Origin: Polluticoccus soli
GTDB lineage: Bacteria > Bacteroidota > Bacteroidia > Chitinophagales > Chitinophagaceae
NCBI RefSeq assembly: GCF_029269745.1
Contig: NZ_JARJHT010000001.1
Location: 1,116,001-1,180,000 of the forward strand
Direction of reading: 5' to 3'
DNA length: 64,000 nucleotides
The notes under the pieces were generated by a model, which was given only the letters and a program-made list of their open reading frames with translations, had not been told where the DNA came from and searched no databases. Below, in pieces: positions 19,079 through 28,285 of the stretch. Every line of letters starts with the position of its first letter. Position 1 is the stretch's first letter. The translations under genes were made by a program, and so were the position numbers.

Positions 19079-19105
19079 AAGCGCCCGCAAAAAATGCGGG
19101 CGCTT
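19079..19105 (-). terminator. Terminator of giant protein B gene
   Basis: Perfect stem AAGCGCCCGCA / TGCGGGCGCTT with a 5-nt loop, just beyond the minus-strand stop at 19134 and followed by T-rich sequence on that strand. Confidence 0.9.
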
Positions 19106-19133
19106 TTCTTCATATACCTCTGTCTGTAAATTC

Positions 19134-22100
19134 CTATTGAACCGAGATCCTTGTTCTGAAGTTTTGACTGCCGTTGGTCAGGTGCAGCATGTACATGCCA
19201 CGTGCAACCGGACCGAGGTCGAACTGCAGTTTGTTGCCTTCAAGAGCAGTTTGTTTCTGGATAACCTTACCAGCCATATCCGTGATCACAACTTCTGACT
19301 TCTCAAGACCAGCTGGCAGTTCTACTGTGAACGCGCCAGTGTTCGGATTCGGGTATACTTTCACTTCGGTCACCGCTAGGGCTTCTACACCGTGGTTATC
19401 ACCTTCTTCACCGTCACCAGTTCCGCTGCTCTTGTTGCTCGGACAGTCGCCCAATACACAGCCGTGTGCCAGGTGGGCAGCGATAGCTGATGTTGGCAGA
19501 CACTGTTGTTGTGTGTTAGCAGGGTTGCCCGGAGGATAATGGCAGATCTTCACTTTGTTGCCACAACGTACATCTATTACCTGCACCGGCATGCTCTGCG
19601 TGATGCTGCAACCCGTACCGTCGGTAATAGTTACCGTATAGGTTGTGCTTACCAGCGGGCTAACCGATGTCGTAGCAGAAGCAGGGGTAACACTTCCAGT
19701 GATAGGTGTCCAGCTGTAGCTGCGTGGACCAACACCATCCTGAACCGTTGAGCTCAGCGATACCGATTGTGGACCATAACCCAGGTAGATCGTATGGATC
19801 TGGTGGTTGGCATTGATCGTGTTCACAGGACTTACTGCTACTGCTGCATTGTTCAGCGCGTGAACAGTGATCACCTGGTCGCAGGTAGTGAAGTTACCTG
19901 ACACGTCAGTTGCCTTCCAGGTACGGGTGATCGTGTAGTTGTAGTAACCGCTGTTAGCAGGGTTGCCATTCTGAGTGCTTACGTCGCTGCTTGTTATGGC
20001 AACTGGCGAGCAATTATCAGAACCAGTTGCAGAACCATTGTCTGCTACACTTGTCTTACAGCTTACTGTTTTGTTAGCAGGACATGTAATGCTTGGTTTA
20101 GTAACGTCCTGAACAGTGATCACCTGGTTGGCTGAAGTGCTATTACCGGTCACGTCAGTTGCTGTCCATGTACGGGTAATTACATAGTTGTAGTGACCTG
20201 CATTGTTCACGTTAGCATTTTGTGTGCTGGCATCGCTGTAAGTAATAGCAACTGGTGAGCAGTTGTCAGTACCGGTAGCAGTACCATTAGCGGTAGTTGA
20301 ATTATCATCCTGGCAATTCAGGGTAACGTTCGCCGGAACAGTGATACCTGGTTTAGTTACATCCTGAACGGTGATGGTCTGATCAGCCGAAGTGCTGTTA
20401 CCGGTCACGTCAGTTGCTGTCCATGTGCGGGTAATTACATAGTTGTAGTGACCTGCATTGTTCATGTTAGCATTCTGCGTGCTGGCATCGCTGTAAGTAA
20501 TAGCAACTGGCGAGCAGTTGTCTGTACCTGTTGCAGTACCATTAGCGGTTGTTGAATTATCATCCTGGCAATTCAGGGTAACGTTTGCAGGAACTGTGAT
20601 ACCAGGTTTAGTTACATCCTGAACGGTGATGGTTTGGTCAGCCGAAGTGCTGTTACCAGTTACATCAGTTGCTGTCCATGTGCGAGTGATCACGTAGTTG
20701 TAATGACCAGCGTTGTTCCCGTTAGCATTCTGCGTGCTGGCATCGCTGTAAGTAATGGCAACCGGTGAACAGTTGTCAGTACCTGTTGCTGTACCATTAG
20801 CCGAAGTTGAATTATCATCCTGGCAGTTCAGGGTAACGTTTGCAGGAACTGTGATGCCTGGCTTAGTTACGTCTTGAACAGTGATGGTCTGATCAGCCGA
20901 AGTGCTGTTACCGGTCACGTCAGTTGCTGTCCATGTGCGGGTAATTACATAGTTGTAGTGACCAGCGTTGTTCATATTAGCATTCTGCGTGCTGGCATCG
21001 CTGTAAGTAATGGCAACTGGCGAGCAGTTGTCAGAACCAGTCGCAGTACCATTAGCACCTGTTGAATTATCATCCTGGCAATTCAGGGTAACGTTTGCAG
21101 GAACTGTGATACCAGGTTTAGTTATATCCTGAACGGTGATGGTTTGGTCAGCAGAAGTGCTGTTGCCAGTAACATCAGTTGCTGTCCATGTACGAGTGAT
21201 CACGTAGTTGTAATGACCAGCGTTGTTCACATTAGCATCCTGTGTGCTGGCATCGTTGTAAGTAATGGCAACCGGTGAGCAGTTGTCTGTACCGGTAGCA
21301 GTACCATTAGCTGTTGTTGAATTATCATCCTGGCAATTCAGCGTAACATTTACCGGAACTGTGATACCAGGTTTAGTTACATCCTGTACCGTAATTGTCT
21401 GAATGCTTGTGTTAGCATTATTGTTTACATCAATTGCTTTCCAAGTACGGGTAATGGTGTAGTTATAGTGTGCAGCATTATTTATGTTAGCATCTTGTGT
21501 GCTTACATCGCTGTGTGAAATTTCCAAAACACCGCAATTATCATTAGCCGTTGCAGTTCCGGTTGCAGCTGGTGCAGATGAAGCATGGCAATTGATAGTA
21601 GTGCTTGCAGGAGCATTCACAACCGGCAGCTGTGCATCTTTCACTGTAACTGTAAAGCTGCAGTTAGAAGTGTTGCCACAACCATCTTTAGCCTGCACAT
21701 TTACCGTCGTTATACCAATAGGGAACGAAGTACTCGGATTCTTAGAATAGGTAATAACCGGAACATTATCGCAGTTGTCTGTCGCAGTAGCAGCAAAGCT
21801 CACGATAGCACCGCATTGGTTGTTGTCATTGTTTACTACAATGTTTGCGGGACAGTTTAGTGTAGGTGCAGTTGCATCTATTACACTGACATTCTGTTCG
21901 GCAGCAGCCATGTTGCCAGCAGCATCCTTACTAGTCCAAACCCTGTTACGTTGATAAGCCGTAGGGCATGCAGACTTGTAGAACACTTTTACGTTGTCCA
22001 TCTGACCAACGAACTTGTTAGCAGACACATTGAATAAGACATTGCGATAGTCATAGCCAATAAAGGTGCGGACGTTGCCATCTTTGTTCATGGTCACCAC

Positions 22101-25100
22101 GCCCGGTGTAGATGTAGTGTTATCCAACACACCATCTATATACAGCTTAAGTGCTGTACCATTTCTTTCACCAGCAACATGGTGCCATTGGCCATCGTTC
22201 ACAGATGCATTAGAATACATCTCGCCAAGACCACCGTCGCCCGATACCAGGAAGTAAGCCTTACCCGGCACGCTGGTTGCGCCATTGTGGTTCGTACCTA
22301 TTTTCAGGATATATTGACCATCAACACTGGCATCTCTCTGTTGAATAATGGTCATTCCACCACTGCTGGTAGTTTTTACCCATGCACTTACAGAGAAGTC
22401 ACCAGTACCACTAATACTACCAGCAGTACCTGCGTCTATAGTTGCTGTACCATTGAACAGGAAGCTGTTGGCACCAAAGAGACCCGGTGCATATTGGATA
22501 CCCGATGCAGTACCATTAGCGCCACCAACCACATCACTGGTATTACCATCAGCCGGCCAGTAGTGTGTCTGATTAGCGGCCACGTTCGGGAACTGGAAGT
22601 AGTTAACTGCGGTTGCACCGTTGCAATTATCGCTTGCTGTCACTATTGCAGGTGTCGGAACTGATTCACATGATGCAGTTGTATTAGAAGGGACACCAGC
22701 GAATACCGGTGCGGTCACATCTTTGATAGTAACGGTGAAATTGCAGGTAGCAGAACCGCAGGAGTTTGTTGCGGTGATCGTAACATTGGTAACACCAACA
22801 TTGAACTGAGTACCACTACCATTGCCAGAACCACTTGCAGTGGTAGCACCAGTCATAGAATATGTCAAAGCAGGAGCAGGTGTACCAGTAGTAGCTACCA
22901 GCGCATTGTAAGCTATACCTGTTTTACATTGACCCGGTGCGTTGTCTGCCGATATAGGCTGCGGACACTGAGTAAATGCTGGCATTGAGCAGTTGATCGT
23001 ACCGCGTATTGCAAACGCGTACGTAGCCTCATCGCAGTCATTGCTGGCGATGTTCACCGTAGCATTGTGCTGGGTTACAGAAGAACCATTGAAGACAATG
23101 TTATAGTTAGCACTACCTGCAGCCGGAATGGTTATAGGGAAGCTGATACCATTGACTGAGAAGTTGCCCGCTTGTGCTCCGGTAAAGCTGATACCATTTA
23201 CGGTTATCGGCGCTGTACCATTATTCTCGATAGCAAATGCTTTGGTAATCGTGTTCCCAAGACCTGTGCTACCCATATCAGTATTAGCGGCCGCAGATAC
23301 AGTAGTAGTATTATTAAAGATATTCTGACCGTTACCCTTCACATGAATATCGCCCACCAGGTATGGCGTGCAATTGGTAGTAGCACCGCCTGGAGCTATC
23401 CAGTTTGATGTAGCACCATTCAGTGCGAAGGCATTAAGCGTACCAGTTGAGGCATTAGCCGTGGCATCAGTCAGTGTATTTACACTGCTGTTGTTTGCAT
23501 TAGCAAAGCCCTGGTCAAAGTTGTAGTTAGCAAACAGGCCGTTACCTTGTCCATTCAGCTGGCAGCTGTACTGGGCAGTGATCTCAGCGCTACACAACGC
23601 CCTATTCCAAACACGAACTTCATCGATAGCTCCTTTGAAGAAACGGCGTGTGCCATAGCCAGCATCATCGTTATGTTTACCGATGTGCATGTGCACCGTG
23701 TTATTCAGCGCAACAGCTGCATGGTTGATGCTTGCAACCTCAGTACCGTTTACGAATACCTTAAAATTACCCAGGTTATATACCACAGCCACATGCGACC
23801 ATTGGTCAGCGACGATACCGGGCGCATTTAATATCTCGTGGAAACCGTTCTTGTATTCAATTACTATACGAGAACCACCATTGTATACGTTCACACCAAA
23901 ACCTAAGCCGTAATTACCGGGTAGGTCATTACTGAGTACATTGTTTGGATAGAACACATCGCCTTCCGGACGAAGTTCTGGTTTTACCATTGCTTCGAGC
24001 GTAACAGGGATTGAATTGATAGCAGGCATAACCGGTATACCTATCCAATCGTTGATACCATCAAAATGAAGCGCCTTACCCGGCTGATTAACTACGACAG
24101 TAGTCATACCTGTATCCTTACAGCCATTGGCATCTGTACCTGTAACTATATAGGCACCTGCTGCTGTAAGTTGCGCATTATTAATATTAAATGATTGGCC
24201 CGCAGCGATAAAGCCGTTAGGACCAGTCCATGTATAAGAAGTTGCGCCGCTGGCAGATACGGTGGCAGTGCCTCCCATATTTACCGGGCTATTGTTAGTA
24301 GCAGTTACCGCAGGCAATGCATTTACCGTCACCACGACAGGCGCAGATTTAGCCTTACCGCAAATGCCAGTGATATCTACTGTATAGCTACCGGCTTGCT
24401 TAACCACCAGGGTCTGACTGTTGGCACCATTAATACTATTTCCATTAAGCTTCCACTGGTAAGCACTTCCATCGCTTGCTGACAGGATAACTGAATCGCC
24501 CTGGCAGAATGTAGTAGTACTATTTGGAGTGATCTTGGCAGTTGAATAAGTAACACCATACTTATTGCTCAGGTATACGTTTATATCCTGGATCTCGCAT
24601 TCTGTAAGCACACGATCATAAACAATAAACTCAGCGATGTCACCATCCATGAATCCATCATCACCATCGAAACCGAGGCGCAGCGATGTTTTTGCATTCA
24701 ACGGTTCGGTCTGGTCTGTAAACGTGCCCAGCAGGCTACCATTGAACCAGAATGAAGAACCATTTGCAGGACCATTATTTACACCACCGCTCACTTGGCC
24801 ATCATAGATAGCAGTGAACAGGTAGAGATTACCTGGAACACCTGAATTAGGAATTACTGTATAAGGAGGATTTTGGTTGGGACCGCGTGAAGCAATACCA
24901 TTATTGTTGTTGCCGGTAAAGCTAAATGAAGCCAATGCGAACCTGTCCCAGTTGCCGTCATCATTACCCCAAATACCTTCATGTCCCTGGCCGCTGAGTC
25001 GGTAAACAGTAATAACACTTACGTCAGGTGTTACACCTGCGCGTATATCGATATTACCAAAGTTATAAACGTTGCTACCTGCAAAACGAACCACGGGTTT

Positions 25101-27359
25101 TCCGTTAATCACCGAAGCTGCATCTGATCTAATAACACCTGCGTTAGTGCCAGCCAGCTGTACACCATCATTACCATTTCCCGATTTATCGTTCCATGTA
25201 TTGATAGCCGAATTATTAGCAGGGTTATTACCGCTGTTACCATCGGCATCTATATCCGAAGCATCGAGCCAGGTACGGATACCACTGATAACGTCTGCCG
25301 GACCTTGCAATACTTTAACCAGCGTAGTTGCCGTAGAAGAACAGCCACCAGTTGTACCGGTAACAGTATAAGTACCTGCATTAGAAAGTTGCGCGAAACC
25401 GATGGTGGCCGTAGGACCGTTGGCAGTGAAGCCACCTGGACCGTTCCATGAATAGGTGGTAGCACCTGCTGCAGATAATTCAATATTGCCCGTGATTGGT
25501 ACCGGGCCATCATTACTGGCAGTCACCACTGGAACTTGCACCATATATGGGGCTGGAGAAGATACGAATCCACAGCTGTTCGCAACAGTGATGGACTGAA
25601 GTGAGCAAACGCCCGGCGGTAGCGTAACCACTATGTTTGTATGAGTTGAAGCAACAACGTTCATTGTGGTGCTGCCGATATTCACCACCGGTGTAGTACC
25701 GAAATTGGTACCCGATATAGTGACGTTTGTTCCGGGAATAGCATTGTTAGGGGTAATAGCGTTAATTACTGGTGGCACAGTGATCCCGAAACTGAAGGGT
25801 ACCGACGCCATACAACCGTTATTTACTATTACCGCACCGCTGCAATTAGTTACCACAGGTGCAATAAAAGAAAGTGAAGTTGGCGAGCTTACATTCGCTG
25901 AAATGGTGCTGCCCAGGTAGTTCACACTAGTAGCACCGGGAATGAAATTGGTTCCTGAGATCGTTACCAGGTATCCGCCAGCTGTTGTTGGTGAATTAGC
26001 TATTACGTTAGTAACTACAGGTTGCTGCGATACCACGTAAGGAACTGAGCCTGATATGGCATTACAAGCATTTGTCACTACAATATTACCTGCACATGCC
26101 GCCGAGGGCGATGGCAGTACTGCTGTGATGCTGGTATTATTGTACGATATTATCGAAAGATTAGTACTGCCATATTTAACTGTTCCCGACTGTCCGAAGT
26201 TATTACCACTGATCACAATGGTGGATCCGGGAGCCGCGTTCATTGGGGTAATATTTGCAATAGATGGCGGCGTCGTTATGGTATAACTAAAAGCTGTTGA
26301 CGAAGAACCACAACCTGAGGGACTGTTAACGATCACTGTGCCAGAGCACATGGCGTTGGTGATGGCTGGCAGAGTAAAGGTGATGGCTGTTGTCGTAACT
26401 GAGGTAACTGCTACCGGTATCCCATCAAGCGTTACGGTGCTGCCTGGTTTAAAATTGGTACCATTGATCGTTACCTGAACACCACCTGTCATAGGCCATG
26501 ACGAAGGAGCAGGGCTTAAAGATGCAACCACGGGTGTTGAGCTAAGGCTTCCACCTTCAATAAACACACCTGAATCATACCGGTCATCAAAAATATCAGC
26601 TATTGCTATTTTTAAGTGGTAAGTAGAACAAGGAATAACTGCCGACGAAGCGACAAACAGCTTCGTAAAGCCATCAAACTTAATTGATGTACCGGCACTA
26701 TTGTTTATATAATTTATGCCGAGTGGATTATTTCCGGTGTTGGTACATTGCGCTAAAGTTGACTGGCCGGCATTACCCACAACACCCGAAGTACTGTTGA
26801 TTGTAACCGGAGTATTGGTCCCGGGTATCAACGCCATATTCTTAGATCCCGAGATACCTGGACCGGAAATGAAAAAGGCAAAGGCATCATTGTACTGGCT
26901 ACAACCATACCCGGTGTATTCTTCAGACGCAAACTGGTAGCGGAAACGCACCGTGTCGCCCTGGGGAACAAAATCAAAATTTAAGACGCAAGCGTCTGCT
27001 GTTGTCGCGCCACCCATTAGCGAGGACAATTGCGCATCGCCGGCTCCGCCTGTCGCTACGTCGGCAAGCGATGATGCTGCGCCCGGCATGTTTGCAGCCT
27101 GGCCAGTTGTCATGATAATACCGCTCGAAATACCCAGCGGACTAGAGCCACTTACAGAGAAGGTTCCATTACCCACCCCAGGGCAGGTAAGCGTAACATT
27201 GGAGATCGTGACGCCCGATCCCACAAGCGCGTTGGCCAATTGCGTCGCCGCCTGGTTGGCCACCACAGATAGCTGCGCAAAGGCAGTTATCGGTAATAAC
27301 GCAAGCAGCAGGGCCGTGCTTTTGATAAAAAGCCTTGAAGATGCTTTGATCGTTTTCAT
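19134..27359 (-). CDS. Giant T9SS-secreted protein B (2741 aa), choice-of-anchor L / IPT / LamG / HYR
   Basis: Signal peptide about 1-28. Domains by approximate residue: choice-of-anchor L about 30-268 (SGIIMTTG, FRYQFASEEY); four IPT/TIG domains about 273-610; an Ig-like domain about 612-685; a LamG-like domain about 693-933; Ig/SprB-like domains about 938-1080; a second LamG domain about 1095-1258 (VRVWNRALC); a choice-of-anchor D-like domain about 1331-1453; HYR about 1458-1546; an HYR domain split by a third LamG domain about 1548-1820; HYR about 1826-1906; seven 85-residue HYR-like units about 1911-2501; then the GYGPQS domain, Cys/His motif and T9SS type A sorting domain shared with A and C. 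It is probably a very long surface adhesin. It follows the 126-aa secreted protein gene after 48 bp. Confidence 0.92.
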   Translation of the reverse strand: MKTIKASSRLFIKSTALLLALLPITAFAQLSVVANQAATQLANALVGSGVTISNVTLTCPGVGNGTFSVSGSSPLGISSGIIMTTGQAANMPGAASSLADVATGGAGDAQLSSLMGGATTADACVLNFDFVPQGDTVRFRYQFASEEYTGYGCSQYNDAFAFFISGPGISGSKNMALIPGTNTPVTINSTSGVVGNAGQSTLAQCTNTGNNPLGINYINNSAGTSIKFDGFTKLFVASSAVIPCSTYHLKIAIADIFDDRYDSGVFIEGGSLSSTPVVASLSPAPSSWPMTGGVQVTINGTNFKPGSTVTLDGIPVAVTSVTTTAITFTLPAITNAMCSGTVIVNSPSGCGSSSTAFSYTITTPPSIANITPMNAAPGSTIVISGNNFGQSGTVKYGSTNLSIISYNNTSITAVLPSPSAACAGNIVVTNACNAISGSVPYVVSQQPVVTNVIANSPTTAGGYLVTISGTNFIPGATSVNYLGSTISANVSSPTSLSFIAPVVTNCSGAVIVNNGCMASVPFSFGITVPPVINAITPNNAIPGTNVTISGTNFGTTPVVNIGSTTMNVVASTHTNIVVTLPPGVCSLQSITVANSCGFVSSPAPYMVQVPVVTASNDGPVPITGNIELSAAGATTYSWNGPGGFTANGPTATIGFAQLSNAGTYTVTGTTGGCSSTATTLVKVLQGPADVISGIRTWLDASDIDADGNSGNNPANNSAINTWNDKSGNGNDGVQLAGTNAGVIRSDAASVINGKPVVRFAGSNVYNFGNIDIRAGVTPDVSVITVYRLSGQGHEGIWGNDDGNWDRFALASFSFTGNNNNGIASRGPNQNPPYTVIPNSGVPGNLYLFTAIYDGQVSGGVNNGPANGSSFWFNGSLLGTFTDQTEPLNAKTSLRLGFDGDDGFMDGDIAEFIVYDRVLTECEIQDINVYLSNKYGVTYSTAKITPNSTTTFCQGDSVILSASDGSAYQWKLNGNSINGANSQTLVVKQAGSYTVDITGICGKAKSAPVVVTVNALPAVTATNNSPVNMGGTATVSASGATSYTWTGPNGFIAAGQSFNINNAQLTAAGAYIVTGTDANGCKDTGMTTVVVNQPGKALHFDGINDWIGIPVMPAINSIPVTLEAMVKPELRPEGDVFYPNNVLSNDLPGNYGLGFGVNVYNGGSRIVIEYKNGFHEILNAPGIVADQWSHVAVVYNLGNFKVFVNGTEVASINHAAVALNNTVHMHIGKHNDDAGYGTRRFFKGAIDEVRVWNRALCSAEITAQYSCQLNGQGNGLFANYNFDQGFANANNSSVNTLTDATANASTGTLNAFALNGATSNWIAPGGATTNCTPYLVGDIHVKGNGQNIFNNTTTVSAAANTDMGSTGLGNTITKAFAIENNGTAPITVNGISFTGAQAGNFSVNGISFPITIPAAGSANYNIVFNGSSVTQHNATVNIASNDCDEATYAFAIRGTINCSMPAFTQCPQPISADNAPGQCKTGIAYNALVATTGTPAPALTYSMTGATTASGSGNGSGTQFNVGVTNVTITATNSCGSATCNFTVTIKDVTAPVFAGVPSNTTASCESVPTPAIVTASDNCNGATAVNYFQFPNVAANQTHYWPADGNTSDVVGGANGTASGIQYAPGLFGANSFLFNGTATIDAGTAGSISGTGDFSVSAWVKTTSSGGMTIIQQRDASVDGQYILKIGTNHNGATSVPGKAYFLVSGDGGLGEMYSNASVNDGQWHHVAGERNGTALKLYIDGVLDNTTSTPGVVTMNKDGNVRTFIGYDYRNVLFNVSANKFVGQMDNVKVFYKSACPTAYQRNRVWTSKDAAGNMAAAEQNVSVIDATAPTLNCPANIVVNNDNNQCGAIVSFAATATDNCDNVPVITYSKNPSTSFPIGITTVNVQAKDGCGNTSNCSFTVTVKDAQLPVVNAPASTTINCHASSAPAATGTATANDNCGVLEISHSDVSTQDANINNAAHYNYTITRTWKAIDVNNNANTSIQTITVQDVTKPGITVPVNVTLNCQDDNSTTANGTATGTDNCSPVAITYNDASTQDANVNNAGHYNYVITRTWTATDVTGNSTSADQTITVQDITKPGITVPANVTLNCQDDNSTGANGTATGSDNCSPVAITYSDASTQNANMNNAGHYNYVITRTWTATDVTGNSTSADQTITVQDVTKPGITVPANVTLNCQDDNSTSANGTATGTDNCSPVAITYSDASTQNANGNNAGHYNYVITRTWTATDVTGNSTSADQTITVQDVTKPGITVPANVTLNCQDDNSTTANGTATGTDNCSPVAITYSDASTQNANMNNAGHYNYVITRTWTATDVTGNSTSADQTITVQDVTKPGITVPANVTLNCQDDNSTTANGTATGTDNCSPVAITYSDASTQNANVNNAGHYNYVITRTWTATDVTGNSTSANQVITVQDVTKPSITCPANKTVSCKTSVADNGSATGSDNCSPVAITSSDVSTQNGNPANSGYYNYTITRTWKATDVSGNFTTCDQVITVHALNNAAVAVSPVNTINANHQIHTIYLGYGPQSVSLSSTVQDGVGPRSYSWTPITGSVTPASATTSVSPLVSTTYTVTITDGTGCSITQSMPVQVIDVRCGNKVKICHYPPGNPANTQQQCLPTSAIAAHLAHGCVLGDCPSNKSSGTGDGEEGDNHGVEALAVTEVKVYPNPNTGAFTVELPAGLEKSEVVITDMAGKVIQKQTALEGNKLQFDLGPVARGMYMLHLTNGSQNFRTRISVQ
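19855..21640 (-). repeat. HYR-like repeat array in protein B
   Basis: Seven tandem 255-bp units; five are nearly identical (TLNCQDDNST core), with a divergent first and last unit. Unit-to-unit differences cluster at a few residues, such as NANVNN, NANMNN and NANGNN. Confidence 0.9.
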
Positions 27360-27407
27360 AAAAAGTTTGTGGTAATGATATAATGAATGTCTTAGTGGCT
27401 GAACCGG

Positions 27408-27788
27408 TTAAGGTTTACTAAAGGCTACCTTGTAAGTCTCCTGGTTCTCGCCATACATGAATTCAACATAGTAATTGCCGGGAGACAGGCTGGATATATC
27501 TATGTTTTTCCCCATCCTGCGGGTAACGGTCTGAGTTTCCAGATCGATCATCTCCTTGTTATCAGCATCAATGATGTGAGCGTTCAGCTCAAAAGCCGAA
27601 GTGACGCTTATCTCCAGTACCAGGTTATTGTCGGTAACCGGAATAGGTGACAGCGAATAGTGAACGGTGCATGTGGCACTCGGGCTAAAGTCTCCGGTTA
27701 TCCGTCCGCGTTCGCCAGTTTGTGCGCTGGCCGAAAAAACCGTCAAAAGCAGCAAGAGTAATGAGGAGATCAGGATTGTGTGTTTCAT
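27408..27788 (-). CDS. Small secreted protein, sorting-domain-like, preceding giant protein B
   Basis: 126 aa with a signal peptide (MKHTILISSLLLLLLTVFSASAQ). The remaining about 100 residues end in a beta-sandwich-like pattern, with HIIDADNKEM and LSPGNYYVEF. This resembles the T9SS type A sorting domain or the small DUF3244-type secreted proteins of Bacteroidota, but there is no cargo domain in front of it. Family membership is inferred by eye and uncertain. It is the first gene of the unit that also encodes giant protein B (48 bp apart) and mirrors the arrangement in unit A. The promoter lies about 270 bp upstream. Confidence 0.7.
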   Translation of the reverse strand: MKHTILISSLLLLLLTVFSASAQTGERGRITGDFSPSATCTVHYSLSPIPVTDNNLVLEISVTSAFELNAHIIDADNKEMIDLETQTVTRRMGKNIDISSLSPGNYYVEFMYGENQETYKVAFSKP

Positions 27789-28066
27789 AAACTGGTATTG
27801 AAAAGTTTAAATTTCGCATTGGGGTTGGGTGAACAAGGTCTAAGAGCAGAGCTTCTATGTCAACTTTTTAGTCTCGGCAAATATTTTACTTATTCACTTT
27901 TAATGAAATAAACGCTACAGCCTAACAAAATGTAAGTGCGGATAATTGATGGGTTTTAAAACAACACGGTGCCTGTATCGGCGTCAGACGCTCCTATCCA
28001 ACTGCTGCATACATAAAAAACGGTTCTATTGGACGGCCGTTTATATGTTACAAATTAACCGGGCGA

Positions 28067-28145
28067 CAAATATTGGAATTATGGTTATTAATGTCAAGTT
28101 ACACTCATTAAAACAACGTTACATTTCCGTTACAGTCGAGTTACA
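28067..28145 (-). promoter_or_regulatory. Shared-type promoter with phased TGTAAC repeats, unit B
   Basis: Minus strand: TGTAAC at 28145-28140, 28134-28129, 28123-28118 and 28103-28098, then TTGACA at 28097-28092, 17 nt, then AATATTTG at 28074-28067. The repeats lie 42, 31, 20 and 0 bp upstream of TTGACA, so the outer three are spaced by exactly 11 bp. Confidence 0.8.
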
Positions 28146-28225
28146 GTTCCTCAATATATTTTAATTGAACTATTTACATATTAATAATAAAATACTTAAA
28201 TAGAGGAAAAAATCTATAAAATATT

Positions 28226-28252
28226 AAGGCCCCGCAAAATTGCGGGGCCTTT
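28226..28252 (-). terminator. Terminator of giant protein C gene
   Basis: Perfect stem AAGGCCCCGCA / TGCGGGGCCTT with a 5-nt loop, just past the minus-strand stop at 28286. Confidence 0.9.
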
Positions 28253-28285
28253 TATTATTCATATACCCAAGTAGACGATATATAA

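Larger units (their letters stand above)
27789..28285. other. Gene-free stretch between units B and C
   Basis: About 500 bp without a credible gene. It holds the unit B promoter (28067-28145), its long leader of about 270 nt, a weak hairpin with a T-run (28015-28042, minus strand), and the terminator of unit C (28226-28252). The plus-strand frame at 27946-28164 has no family-like features and covers the promoter. Confidence 0.7.

Noticed and set aside
19174-19539. Plus-strand frame with nearly identical copies at 13320, 19174 and 28326
   Set aside because: It is the antisense of the conserved T9SS tail; the three copies agree because the minus-strand genes are nearly identical there.
27858-27885. 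Another TTGACA and AATATTTG pair upstream of the 126-aa gene
   Set aside because: On the gene strand the AATATTTG comes before TTGACA, so the order is reversed and it cannot be the shared promoter.
27946-28164. 72-aa plus-strand frame
   Set aside because: It covers the unit B promoter and repeats, and shows no protein-like pattern.
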